Origin: Flavobacterium sp. NRK F7
Lineage (GTDB): Bacteria > Bacteroidota > Bacteroidia > Flavobacteriales > Flavobacteriaceae
Length of the DNA stretch: 64,000 nt
Direction of reading: 5' to 3'
Assembly: GCF_024054195.1 (NCBI RefSeq)
Contig: NZ_JAMXLB010000001.1
Location: 770,493-834,492, forward strand
Each line of letters opens with the position of its first letter. The stretch's first letter is position 1. The translations under genes and the position numbers were made by a program. The notes under the pieces were generated by a model. The model searched no databases. It was not told the DNA's origin and worked only from the letters and a program-made list of their open reading frames with translations. This document shows, piece by piece, positions 7,928 to 15,820 of the stretch.

Positions 7928-9715
7928 ATGACCTTTGAAATTGGAATTGTTTTAAGTATTTTAGCCATTGCCTTTCTACTTTTTGTAAGTGAGCAATTTA
8001 CAGTGGATAAAACAGCTTTTTTTATACTTACAAGTTTACTTATATTTGGTATTGTATCACCAGAGGAATCGGTTTCAGGTTTTTCGGATAATTCTGTGCT
8101 TACCATTCTTTGTTTGATGATTATAGCTATCGGGCTTGAAAAAAATGGTGTGGTTGCTTTGATGGCACAACGTATTGTACCTATTATGCATTGGCCTATA
8201 TGGATTTTTTTACCACTTTTAATGATAGCAGTTGGAATTTTATCCTCGTTTATTGCAACTACTGCTGTGGTTATTATTTTTATAAAATTGGTCAACGAAT
8301 TAGATAAGATGGGCAAAATAGACAAAGCGAAAGTGTTATTACCCATTTCATTTGCTGGAATTTTAGGAGGTAGTTGTACGCTAATGGGTACGAGTACTAA
8401 TTTAATAGTTTCGGGAATTTCTAGAAAAAGTGGTATTGGAAATTTCTCTTTTTTCGAATTTTCAGCTGCTGGTGTCATTTTTTTAGCGATAGCAATCCCT
8501 GTTGTTTTTGTACTGGCAAGAATATTTTTGCCCAAAAGCGTTAAGGAAGAAGCCGATAATTTAGCTGATAAATTTGCTTATATCACTTCTGTTAAAATTA
8601 GAGAAGGTTCAAAATTAATTGGTAAAAAACCTTATGAAACGGAAATTTGGGATGAAAACGATATCCGGTTAATTAAAATTCAAAGAGGGAAACGATATCT
8701 TAGAACCGATTTGAAATCGGAGACCTTGCAAGAAAATGACATTCTCTGGCTCGACTTAACGATTGAAGATTTAACTTCTAAATCAGAAAGTTTAGGTTTG
8801 AACATACTTGGGGTGGATCAGGATTTATTAGAAGAACAATACACGAATGAATATCATGAGGTCATTATATTGCCTAATTCGAGATACGTAAATATGTCGG
8901 TGAAAGAGTTTAATGAGCAATTACCTGAAGACATATCTGTAAAAGCCGTAAATAGTGAAAAAGATTATGAGCGTAACCCAAATATGATTTATAAATTTTT
9001 TTCTAAGAAATTTATAAACCCTGGAAATCGCGTTTTATTAACAGGAAATTTAAGTGAAATCCAAAAGATAGCACATTCTAATAACTTACTTTTTACCAAT
9101 TCAGTTTTAACTTTACCGAATATTCCAACGTATAAAAAAATAATCTCACTCTTAGCCATTTTATTGGTTATTTTTCTTTCTGCATCGAATACTTTTTCAA
9201 TTTTAAAAAGTGCACTCATAGGTGTCGCTTTGTGCTTATTTACAGGTTGTATCCAATTAAAAGATGCCTATTCAGGTATTAATTGGCAGGTAATTTTTCT
9301 TTTAGCGGGTATGATTCCGTTAGGGATTGCCATGAAGAATACTGGAACAGATGATTTTATAGGAAGTCATTTGTATTCTATATTAAAATCGGTTCCTACC
9401 TCTGCAGTGATTGCTTTAGTATTTGCTTTTACCCTGCTCATGAGTGGTTTTATTTCTAATAATGCAACGGCCATCATTTTAGCTCCCATAGTCATTGTTG
9501 TGGCGCAAAAGATGAATTTAAACCCTAAGCCTTTATTATATGCAGTGATGTTTGGAGCCAACTTCAGTTTTTACACTCCTATGGGGTATCAAACCAATGC
9601 GATTATCTATGGAATGGGAATTTATAAATTCAAGCACTTTTTACTTATTGGTGGTATTTTATCCTTGGTTTTATTAGTTGTTGCGTCATTTATTTTACCT
9701 CTTTTATACACTTAA
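7928..9715 (+). CDS. SLC13/DASS-family permease with RCK_C (TrkA-C) domains
   Basis: A 595-residue inner membrane protein. Transmembrane helices at about 1-200 carry the family motif SFAGILGGSCTLMGTSTNLIVSG; a soluble insert at about 210-365 contains two TrkA-C/RCK_C-like modules (VKIREGSKLIGKKP and RYVNMSVKEFNEQLPED); a second helical block follows with SGFISNNATAIILAPI and FYTPMGYQTNAIIYGMG. This arrangement is typical of sodium-coupled anion (sulfate, dicarboxylate or related) carriers gated by a ligand-binding insert. The ion cannot be assigned. A 203-residue antisense open frame across its first 600 bases is a shadow. Confidence 0.9.
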   Translation: MTFEIGIVLSILAIAFLLFVSEQFTVDKTAFFILTSLLIFGIVSPEESVSGFSDNSVLTILCLMIIAIGLEKNGVVALMAQRIVPIMHWPIWIFLPLLMIAVGILSSFIATTAVVIIFIKLVNELDKMGKIDKAKVLLPISFAGILGGSCTLMGTSTNLIVSGISRKSGIGNFSFFEFSAAGVIFLAIAIPVVFVLARIFLPKSVKEEADNLADKFAYITSVKIREGSKLIGKKPYETEIWDENDIRLIKIQRGKRYLRTDLKSETLQENDILWLDLTIEDLTSKSESLGLNILGVDQDLLEEQYTNEYHEVIILPNSRYVNMSVKEFNEQLPEDISVKAVNSEKDYERNPNMIYKFFSKKFINPGNRVLLTGNLSEIQKIAHSNNLLFTNSVLTLPNIPTYKKIISLLAILLVIFLSASNTFSILKSALIGVALCLFTGCIQLKDAYSGINWQVIFLLAGMIPLGIAMKNTGTDDFIGSHLYSILKSVPTSAVIALVFAFTLLMSGFISNNATAIILAPIVIVVAQKMNLNPKPLLYAVMFGANFSFYTPMGYQTNAIIYGMGIYKFKHFLLIGGILSLVLLVVASFILPLLYT

Positions 9716-9734
9716 TTTTATTAGTTTATCAAAA

Positions 9735-9751
9735 ACAACCGTTTACAAATA
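9735..9751. repeat. 17-bp direct repeat, right copy
   Basis: Exact second copy of the repeat at 7826-7842, located 20 bases after the permease stop codon. The remaining bases up to the ssb gene hold only an AT-rich stretch with a poor TAnnTTTG-like element (CATCTTTG near 9805). Confidence 0.6.
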
Positions 9752-9921
9752 CTTACAAACGAAAGTAAATAACTAACAACCGAATACTTTTCCAAAGTTG
9801 TTACATCTTTGCCTTGTCGAAATGAAACGAATACAGTTCAATATTAAAAACAATATTTATTGCCACGTTTTACGAGATACGATATTAATTTATTATAAAC
9901 CATTAAAATTTTACAAGCCTT

Positions 9922-10245
9922 ATGAAAAACAGAGTACAATTAATCGGACATGTGGGTCAAGAACCAGAAATCAAAACTTTAGAAGCAGGAAAGAAAGTAG
10001 CGAGCTTATCAATTGCAACCAATGAAGTGTATTATAAAGACAACGGTGACAAAGTTGAAAAGACGGAATGGCATCGTGTAACTGCTTGGGGTAAAACAGC
10101 TGAAATTATTGAAAAATATGTAACCAAAGGAAAAGAAGTTGGAGTTGAAGGGAAATTGACGAACAGAACCTATGATGATAAAGACGGCGTAAAAAGATAT
10201 GTTACGGAAATAGTAGCCAATGAAATACTTTTATTAGGGAAATAA
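9922..10245 (+). CDS. ssb: Single-stranded DNA-binding protein, short form
   Basis: A 107-residue OB-fold protein starting MKNRVQLIGHVGQEPEIK, with the SSB signatures SLSIATNE, TEWHRVTAWGKTAEII and GKEVGVEGKLTNRTYDDKDG. It binds single-stranded DNA in replication, repair or recombination. It stops directly after the OB fold (VANEILLLGK) and lacks the acidic C-terminal tail that recruits partner proteins, so it is either an auxiliary SSB or one that works without tail contacts. A larger canonical SSB would be expected elsewhere in the genome. It has its own terminator. Confidence 0.92.
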   Translation: MKNRVQLIGHVGQEPEIKTLEAGKKVASLSIATNEVYYKDNGDKVEKTEWHRVTAWGKTAEIIEKYVTKGKEVGVEGKLTNRTYDDKDGVKRYVTEIVANEILLLGK

Positions 10246-10259
10246 TAAAAAGGGAAAAT

Positions 10260-10293
10260 GAACCTTTTCAAAATTGAAGAGGTTCGTTTTTTT
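10260..10293 (+). terminator. Rho-independent terminator after ssb
   Basis: A 12-bp stem GAACCTTTTCAA / TTGAAGAGGTTC (one G-T pair) with a 4-nt loop is followed by G and T7. It lies between the converging ssb and HDAC-like genes. Confidence 0.85.
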
Positions 10294-11191
10294 AAAAAAT
10301 ATCTTTAGCTATTCTATACGTATTAGCATGTGCTTCAATAATCGTTTTTATTTCGGGTGAGTAACCACCGCCCATTGAAACTTGCACAGGAATTTCATAT
10401 TGACGGCACAATTGAAAGACGATTTCATCTCTTTTTTTGCAACCGTCTAAAGTACAAGATAGCTTACCTAATTTATCCGTTTTTAAAATATCTACGCCTG
10501 CTAAGTAAAAGATAAAATCGGGTTTTTGTTCTTCTATTAATTTTGGAATAACTGTAGCAATAGTCTTTAAAAAAATAGCATCGGAAGTACCATCTAGAAA
10601 TTCAATATCTAAATCAGATTGTTCTTTTTTAAATGGGTAATTGGTTTTACCATGAGTAGAAAAAGTGAATATATAGGGGTTGTTCTTAAAAATTTCAGCG
10701 GTTCCATTCCCTTGATGTACATCTAAATCAATGATTAGAATTTTTTTAGCTAATTTATGGTCTACTAAATATTGTGCAGCTATAGCTTGGTCGTTCAATA
10801 AGCAAAATGCTTCTCCTCTGTCTGAATAAGCATGATGTGTACCACCAGCAATATTAAAAGAAATTCTTGATTCAAAAGATTTTTTACAACCTAAAATTGT
10901 GCCTTGGGCAATACGCAGTTCTCGTTCAATTAAAGCTTTTGAAAGCGGAAATCCTATTTTTCGAATTGCTTTTGGTTCTAAGGTAAGATGTAATAAGGAT
11001 GTAAGGTATTCCTGAGTATGAACTGCTAAAATATCTTTGAAGTCAGCAAGCTCAGGTTCAAAAAAATCTTGAGGTAAAGCGGTTCCTTCATGTAATAATT
11101 GTTGTGGCAACAATTCATATTTTAGCATGGGAAACCGATGCCCTTCAGGTAACGGATGTTTGTAAATAGGATGATAAGCTATTGGAAACAT
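10292..11191 (-). CDS. Histone deacetylase-family (arginase/deacetylase fold) hydrolase
   Basis: A 299-residue zinc hydrolase of the class II HDAC/AcuC type. Visible motifs are GGTHHAYSDRGEAFCLLND with the tandem catalytic His, IIDLDVHQGNGTAEIF with the metal-binding DxH, an AGVDIL segment with the second metal Asp, and VSMGGGYSP at the C-terminus. In bacteria the family deacetylates small molecules such as acetylpolyamines or acetoin-pathway proteins; the substrate here is unknown. It starts four bases after the neighbouring secreted-protein gene, so the two are probably co-transcribed. Confidence 0.9.
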   Translation of the reverse strand: MFPIAYHPIYKHPLPEGHRFPMLKYELLPQQLLHEGTALPQDFFEPELADFKDILAVHTQEYLTSLLHLTLEPKAIRKIGFPLSKALIERELRIAQGTILGCKKSFESRISFNIAGGTHHAYSDRGEAFCLLNDQAIAAQYLVDHKLAKKILIIDLDVHQGNGTAEIFKNNPYIFTFSTHGKTNYPFKKEQSDLDIEFLDGTSDAIFLKTIATVIPKLIEEQKPDFIFYLAGVDILKTDKLGKLSCTLDGCKKRDEIVFQLCRQYEIPVQVSMGGGYSPEIKTIIEAHANTYRIAKDIF

Positions 11192-11194
11192 ACT

Positions 11195-12577
11195 CTAATA
11201 ATCGTAACCATTTGTGAATTTTGTAAGCACAATTTCTTCTTTTTTGGAGTCATAATAGCTCATAATAAAAAAATCTTTATAAGGAAAAATAGTTTCGTAA
11301 TTCACATTGTTTTGAGCAGTAAATTGTGCTATTTTATCAATGTATAAAGGCTCAAAAGAGGTATCTACAGAGTTAAAATTTGGATCCAATTGAACGTCAA
11401 AAAATATATTTTGATTTACATAACTTCCTAATAAATCACCGCCACCTGCTCCTGCCATTTGAAGACCAATATCTAAAAGCATGGCACTACTTCTTATATG
11501 TTCAGTATAGCCACCAAACGTAGCAATATAATTTCCATTACTACAGTATAAAGATGCTCCTAGATCACTGTTTTGAAGTTTTTTTATAAATTTTTTACTA
11601 TTTTTAAGTGTTGTGGGACTATTATTACCTGTTTGTATTAAAAAGTCAGATGGAAATGGAGAAGATGTTTCAGTTGCGATTGTATATTGTTTTATTTTTT
11701 CTTTTGTAGAGTAGTCAAAGAATTCAATTTCTAATTTTTCCGAATTTAACATCAGTTGCACCAATCTATTTTGGTACAAAAGAGAATTAGAGGCACTACT
11801 ATTAGGTAAATCACTTTTGTTAAAAATAATTTCTTGTATTTGAAAATGAGATAAATCAATTTCAAAAATTTGTGTTTTAGACAGGTTTTGATCTAAAGTG
11901 AGTATTAAAGTATTCTTTCTAAGGTAGTATTTGATGGGTGGAGTGGCATTGAGATACGAATTAAATAATTGGTCTTCCATTTTTGTCAAACCATATTCGT
12001 GCAGTAATGCACTTAAATTGGTGTTATTATTTTTAGAATTGGTTATCTGAAATTCCGAAAAATTTAATGTAGTGGTAGTAATCTCATGACCTTTAAGTCC
12101 AATTAACTGAATCGATTTTGTTTCTTTTTCTTCTGTTAAAAAATACAAAGTATGGTTTACGTAAAATTGCGTAAATAAGGTGTTTTTTGAAAGATCAAGA
12201 GGATATAAAACTTTTTTTGTAGCATGTGTTTTAAAATCAAATTCGATTCCAACAAAACTTTTTAAATCTTCAGAAGTCCAATACGCTATGGGATTATTTA
12301 GGGAAGTAAAGCCACAACCCATTAGGAAGCGATAATTAAACGGTCTTTTTAAAGAAATACTATCCGAAAAGAAAATAGCACTATTAAATTTAATCCCAAT
12401 AAATTTTTCTTTATCGGCTACAAAAGAAAAAATTTCCTTTGTATTTTGGTTCTCTTGGGTAACTAATTGATGAAAATCACTGTTTTTTTTAAGCTCAAGA
12501 GATACATCTGAAAGTCTAATTTGTCCAAAAAATAAATGGGTTATAGATAAGAAACAGAAAAGGATACTCTTTTTCAT
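11195..12577 (-). CDS. Secreted protein of unknown function, paralogue of the gene at 28604-30052
   Basis: A 460-residue protein with a signal peptide ending near FFGQ and no recognisable domain. Comparison with the 482-residue product encoded at 28604-30052 shows shared features in the same order: a signal peptide, DKEK followed by I-K/R-x-N near residue 55, a KFI(K/R)K segment at about 325, then NGNYIATFGGY versus NNNYLITIGGL, and a Gly-rich hydrophobic stretch. The beta-rich composition suggests a repeat or propeller-like fold, which is inference. The two paralogues lie on either side of the lanthipeptide region. Confidence 0.65.
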   Translation of the reverse strand: MKKSILFCFLSITHLFFGQIRLSDVSLELKKNSDFHQLVTQENQNTKEIFSFVADKEKFIGIKFNSAIFFSDSISLKRPFNYRFLMGCGFTSLNNPIAYWTSEDLKSFVGIEFDFKTHATKKVLYPLDLSKNTLFTQFYVNHTLYFLTEEKETKSIQLIGLKGHEITTTTLNFSEFQITNSKNNNTNLSALLHEYGLTKMEDQLFNSYLNATPPIKYYLRKNTLILTLDQNLSKTQIFEIDLSHFQIQEIIFNKSDLPNSSASNSLLYQNRLVQLMLNSEKLEIEFFDYSTKEKIKQYTIATETSSPFPSDFLIQTGNNSPTTLKNSKKFIKKLQNSDLGASLYCSNGNYIATFGGYTEHIRSSAMLLDIGLQMAGAGGGDLLGSYVNQNIFFDVQLDPNFNSVDTSFEPLYIDKIAQFTAQNNVNYETIFPYKDFFIMSYYDSKKEEIVLTKFTNGYDY

Positions 12578-12659
12578 ATAGCATGATTTTAAATCAAATA
12601 TAGAATAATTGCAATAAATCTTTCGTTAAAACTATGCAAAAGTTACTAAAACGGAATAT

Positions 12660-13283
12660 CTAAGAATCCAGTAAATGTTGTAATTTTTCGATTAATAAAC
12701 CCATATGATATCCATCAACTAATCCATGATGTGCGGCAAGGCATAATGACATTGTTTTTTGGGATTCTTTTTGAATCAATTTTCCAAATGAGATTTTGGG
12801 GCAACTATCAGGATAAGAAAAATTTCTTGCATGAGTTAATCCTGTAAAGTTAATCCAAGGAATGGCTGAAAAATGAATAATATTTTCAGGATAGCTAGTA
12901 GTAAGAAGTCCAGGAGTATTTTGTATTCGATTGATTTCTAGTTGCGCCATTTGATTAAATTCCAAAAGGTTTTCATGATAATGCATCATAGAGAAACCAA
13001 ACGTCTTATCCTCTCTCATAATAGTAGCAGACACATGAATGTTGTCATACAAGAAAACTTTTTTATCATCAATTCGATACTTAAAATTTTCAATTGAATT
13101 TATTGCTGTTAAACTTTTGTGTAGATAATAAATAAAAAAAGGAATCTTATGTTTTTTAGCTTTTTCATAGGCTACCGTCATATCTATGTCACAAGTAATG
13201 CTAAAAAAAGGCTCGTTAAATTGAGAAAAAAACTTAAAATGTTCTTTCCGATTCCAGGTGTTGGTATTAATCTCTTGTTTCAT
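12660..13283 (-). CDS. Chloramphenicol acetyltransferase-like acyltransferase
   Basis: A 207-residue protein that matches the type A CAT fold over its whole length: the N-terminal WNRKEHFKFFSQFNEPFFSITCDID and the C-terminal catalytic motif AAHHGLVDGYHMG with the general-base His. It should use acetyl-CoA to acylate a hydroxyl group as a trimer. True resistance enzymes carry HHAVCDG; here it is HHGLVDG, and many chromosomal homologues in Bacteroidota have no proven resistance role, so the drug substrate is doubtful. It is separated by three bases from the HAD gene upstream. Confidence 0.87.
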   Translation of the reverse strand: MKQEINTNTWNRKEHFKFFSQFNEPFFSITCDIDMTVAYEKAKKHKIPFFIYYLHKSLTAINSIENFKYRIDDKKVFLYDNIHVSATIMREDKTFGFSMMHYHENLLEFNQMAQLEINRIQNTPGLLTTSYPENIIHFSAIPWINFTGLTHARNFSYPDSCPKISFGKLIQKESQKTMSLCLAAHHGLVDGYHMGLLIEKLQHLLDS

Positions 13284-13286
13284 CTT

Positions 13287-13982
13287 CTAGTAAGCTAGTA
13301 AAGGAATGATTTCATTTATAGTACTAATAGCCTTGAAGTTTTCATGTTGAATTTCAAAATCAATTTTTTCATATTCCCAAGTAGTATGATAAGGAACATG
13401 AACTCCATAACCGCCTATATTTAAGATAGGCAAAACATCTGATTTTAAAGAATTACCAATCATTAAGAAATCAGCAGCTTGGATGTCTAATCGACCGAGC
13501 ATTTTCGTGTAATCCACTTCAGTTTTATCACTCAATACTTCAATATGATGAAAGTAGTGACCCAGACCAGAGTCATGTAATTTTCTATGCTGGTCTTTTA
13601 AGTCGCCTTTAGTAGCTACAATTAATTTGTATTTTCCTTTAAGTTCTTGTAACACTTCTTCTACATGAGGTAATAATTCTACTGGTTTTTGTAATAAATC
13701 TTTACCAATGGTAATTATCTTTTCAATTCCTTTACCTGAGATGGAGTGATTGGTAATTTGTAAAGCGGTCTCAATCATGGAAAGCGTAAAAGCTTTAATA
13801 CCAAACCCATAAAGAGGTAAGTTTTTGACTTGATGATTTAAAATTTGTCCTAAAATTTCTTGGCTTGAAGCATAATCTTGAAATAATTCACAAAAACGGG
13901 CTTGTGCTTCATCAAAATAAGGTTCGTTGTGCCATAGTGTATCATCAGCGTCAAAAGCAATAGTTTTTGGTTTCATAATCAT
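13287..13982 (-). CDS. HAD-family phosphatase
   Basis: A 231-residue haloacid dehalogenase-fold hydrolase. Motif I is FDADDTLWHNE with the nucleophile Asp; motif II is VATKG; the Lys is supplied by a later segment and motif IV is FLMIGNSLKSDVLP. A helical cap domain is inserted at about residues 18-95. It dephosphorylates a small phosphorylated metabolite that cannot be named. Translation may start at the first Met or at the third codon, also Met. Confidence 0.87.
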   Translation of the reverse strand: MIMKPKTIAFDADDTLWHNEPYFDEAQARFCELFQDYASSQEILGQILNHQVKNLPLYGFGIKAFTLSMIETALQITNHSISGKGIEKIITIGKDLLQKPVELLPHVEEVLQELKGKYKLIVATKGDLKDQHRKLHDSGLGHYFHHIEVLSDKTEVDYTKMLGRLDIQAADFLMIGNSLKSDVLPILNIGGYGVHVPYHTTWEYEKIDFEIQHENFKAISTINEIIPLLAY

Positions 13983-14090
13983 ATCAAAGGGATAAAAATA
14001 ATTTATAAGAAATAAAAGGTTAAAATTACGTCTTTTTTAAGATACTTAAAAATAAACGGTTTCTTTTAAAGAGCTAGACAAATTATTAAA

Positions 14091-14137
14091 ACTACCTTTT
14101 AGGTTAAAGCTATTTCTATCAATAAGAGTTATTTTTG
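14091..14137 (+). promoter_or_regulatory. Candidate LuxR-regulated promoter of the thiF-like gene (one operator box)
   Basis: The box ACTACCTTTTAGGTTAAA at 14091-14108 shares its first half and TTT core with the boxes upstream of the acyltransferase and outer membrane barrel genes (12 of 18 positions with either second box). The -7 element TATTTTTG at 14130-14137 starts exactly 39 bases after the box start, the same spacing as in both other promoters. The right half of the box is degenerate, and no convincing second box is seen 38 bases upstream at 14053. The start codon lies 16 bases after the -7 element. Confidence 0.55.
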
Positions 14138-14153
14138 TATCAAATATAAAGCA

Positions 14154-14903
14154 ATGGATAACAGATATAGCAGAAACAGAATATACATTACTCCAGAGGA
14201 GCAAAATAGAATTAAAGAGTACCCAATACTTCTTGGCGGGAGTGGAATAGGAAGTATTATTGCAGAATGTGCTTTGCGTTTCGGTTTTGAAAACATTACT
14301 ATTATTGATGGAGACCAAGTAGAATTAACAAATCTAAATAGACAAAACTATATAGAAGAAGACATAGCAATTTCTAAAACAGAAGCTTTACAGAAACGTT
14401 TGCTAGCTATTAATAAAAATGCAAAAATTACAGTTCATTCTTGTTTTCTTACGGTCGAAAATGTTGCAGATTATTTAAAAAACCATAAAATTGCAATTAA
14501 TGCACTTGATTTTTCTTCTGATGTCCCTTTAGTTTTTGATGCGATTTGTCAGGAACAAAACATTCCGGTATTACACCCGTATAATTTAGGTTGGGCAGGC
14601 TTAGTTTCAGTTATAGCACCAGATAGTTTGTCTTTGAATGCTTTAGCAAAAAAAGGAGAGCCTTTTAATGAGGTTAATATGGTAGAATATGCGACAAGTT
14701 ATCTTCGTTTTTGGGGAAATCCTCAAGATTGGCTTGAAGACATTATTCAAAAATATAAAGATGAGGTAGAACTTTTGCCACCACCACAATTGGCAGTAGC
14801 CTCATGGATTGTAGCAGCGATGTGTACTCAAATTCTTTTTGATATTGCTACGGGTAAAGAGGTAAAAAAGTTTCCAGAATTTTATTTTTCTTCAATCCAA
14901 TAA
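14154..14903 (+). CDS. ThiF/MoeB/E1-like adenylyltransferase
   Basis: A 249-residue protein with the E1 nucleotide-binding turn GGSGIGSIIAE at residues 28-38 and the hallmark IIDGDQVELTNLNRQ. The usual CxxC zinc motifs of ThiF/MoeB are not visible, and no obvious catalytic Cys follows the adenylation domain, so it may only adenylate a carboxylate. In natural-product clusters such enzymes activate a peptide C-terminus or carrier protein; here that is inference from position. Its promoter shares an operator-like box with the neighbouring acyltransferase and barrel genes, linking it to the lanthipeptide region. It converges tail to tail with the luxR-like gene, two bases apart. Confidence 0.85.
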   Translation: MDNRYSRNRIYITPEEQNRIKEYPILLGGSGIGSIIAECALRFGFENITIIDGDQVELTNLNRQNYIEEDIAISKTEALQKRLLAINKNAKITVHSCFLTVENVADYLKNHKIAINALDFSSDVPLVFDAICQEQNIPVLHPYNLGWAGLVSVIAPDSLSLNALAKKGEPFNEVNMVEYATSYLRFWGNPQDWLEDIIQKYKDEVELLPPPQLAVASWIVAAMCTQILFDIATGKEVKKFPEFYFSSIQ

Positions 14904-14905
14904 TT

Positions 14906-15664
14906 TTAAATGAGTTTATTATTCGTAGCAAAGGCAACAGCTTCGGAAATATTATTGACACCCAATTTATCAAATAATTTACGGCGATGAAATTTAACCG
15001 TGTCAGGAGAAACATAAATAGCATCAGCAATTTCAGTAATTGTAAAACCCCTAATGGAGTAGCTTAATACTTCTTTTTCTCTATCGGATAATTCAATTTT
15101 CTCTTCAGATTTCCAAAAATCACCTTCTAAATCGTATTTAAATATTTTGTTGTCTCCTTTTTTAAATATTTTGATGTTTCCAGAGCGTTGTTCATTGGAA
15201 AGGGAAACAATACAAATGGCTTTCCATATTTTACCATCATTTGTTAAAAAAAGAGGCGTTAATTTTTGATTAATTAAGATGATTTTTCCCTCTTGATTTT
15301 TTAAATGAAAGTCATAGGAAATTGTATGAAATTTTCTTTCTTCTACAGGAATTTTTTCATAAAATTCAAATCCAATCGCATTAATTTTAAGGAGTAAATC
15401 TAAATCTTGTTTTAAAACATATTTAAAATAAAAAGCGTAACCCATTTCTTGTACTTCTTCTCCTGAATGGCCGCAAAGAAATAAAGGATTTTCAGAGACA
15501 TAATCAAACCCTTTCTTTTGATAATCGATAACATAAATACTGTTATAAGTTGTTCGTGCAAAAGCTTTAATAGGCTCTAAGTAATCGTTGGTTTGTAGGA
15601 CTTCCTCATCTGAAACGCTATTAACCGTGTTTTTCAGACTGAAAAAATTGTTTATTTCTTCCAT
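14906..15664 (-). CDS. PAS-LuxR family transcriptional regulator
   Basis: A 252-residue regulator. Residues about 30-165 resemble a PAS sensor (VIDYQKKGFDYVSENPLFLCGHSGEEV), and residues about 188-250 form a LuxR/FixJ-type helix-turn-helix: LSDREKEVLSYSIRGFTITEIADAIYVSPDTVKFHRRKLFDKLGV. There is no acyl-homoserine-lactone-binding domain and no phospho-receiver domain. It is divergent from the acyltransferase gene, with two dyad boxes in the space between. A TATATTTG -7 element on this strand lies at 15682-15689, 17 bases before the start. It is the obvious candidate to bind the boxes; its ligand is unknown. Confidence 0.9.
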   Translation of the reverse strand: MEEINNFFSLKNTVNSVSDEEVLQTNDYLEPIKAFARTTYNSIYVIDYQKKGFDYVSENPLFLCGHSGEEVQEMGYAFYFKYVLKQDLDLLLKINAIGFEFYEKIPVEERKFHTISYDFHLKNQEGKIILINQKLTPLFLTNDGKIWKAICIVSLSNEQRSGNIKIFKKGDNKIFKYDLEGDFWKSEEKIELSDREKEVLSYSIRGFTITEIADAIYVSPDTVKFHRRKLFDKLGVNNISEAVAFATNNKLI

Positions 15665-15681
15665 GTTTATTTGTTTAATAC

Positions 15682-15689
15682 CAAATATA
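15682..15689 (-). promoter_or_regulatory. Putative -7 element of the PAS-LuxR gene
   Basis: TATATTTG on the minus strand fits TAnnTTTG and lies 17 bases upstream of the start codon. No -33 TTG is seen at the normal distance. The nearest operator box (15718-15735) is 46 bases away rather than 39, so autoregulation, if any, would use a different geometry. Confidence 0.45.
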
Positions 15690-15717
15690 AGATTTTTTTA
15701 AGAAAAAAATCTTATAT

Positions 15718-15735
15718 ACTACACTTTCGGGTAGT
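15718..15735. promoter_or_regulatory. Operator box A of the acyltransferase promoter
   Basis: ACTACACTTTCGGGTAGT is an imperfect 18-bp dyad (ACTAC / GTAGT arms). Its sequence matches the reverse complement of the box at 16456-16473 at 16 of 18 positions. It lies in the divergent intergenic region beside the luxR-type gene, the usual place for such operators. Confidence 0.65.
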
Positions 15736-15755
15736 TTTTATGTAACTTATTCATT

Positions 15756-15803
15756 ACTACTATTTTGTGTAATGATGTCCATCTGTATGTTGAATAGCTT
15801 TGA
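15756..15803 (+). promoter_or_regulatory. Operator box B and -7 element of the acyltransferase promoter
   Basis: Box B (ACTACTATTTTGTGTAAT, 15756-15773) begins 38 bases after box A. The element TAGCTTTG (15795-15802), within TGTTGAATAGCTTTGA, begins 39 bases after box B. No -33 TTG is present at normal spacing; box B takes that place, centred near -42 relative to the expected start of transcription, as for class II activators. The expected transcript starts before the ATG at 15821 but after the TTG at 15800, arguing for the ATG. Confidence 0.65.
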
Positions 15804-15820
15804 GTATAAATAAAGCAAAT

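Noticed and set aside
7924-8535. 203-residue minus-strand open frame.
   Set aside because: It is a shadow of the SLC13 permease gene, low in typical protein features and without family match.
9798-10025. 75-residue open frame before ssb.
   Set aside because: It overlaps ssb in another frame and has no supporting features.
12660-13283. Chloramphenicol resistance gene.
   Set aside because: The fold and catalytic His match CAT, but chromosomal relatives often do not confer resistance, so only the enzyme family is claimed.
14906-15664. Classical AHL-responsive LuxR.
   Set aside because: The N-terminus looks PAS-like and no autoinducer-binding domain is seen, so an AHL receptor is not claimed.
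15800-15820. Upstream TTG start for the acyltransferase gene.
   Set aside because: The TTG is the end of the TAGCTTTG -7 element; transcription should start after it, and an ATG follows at 15821.
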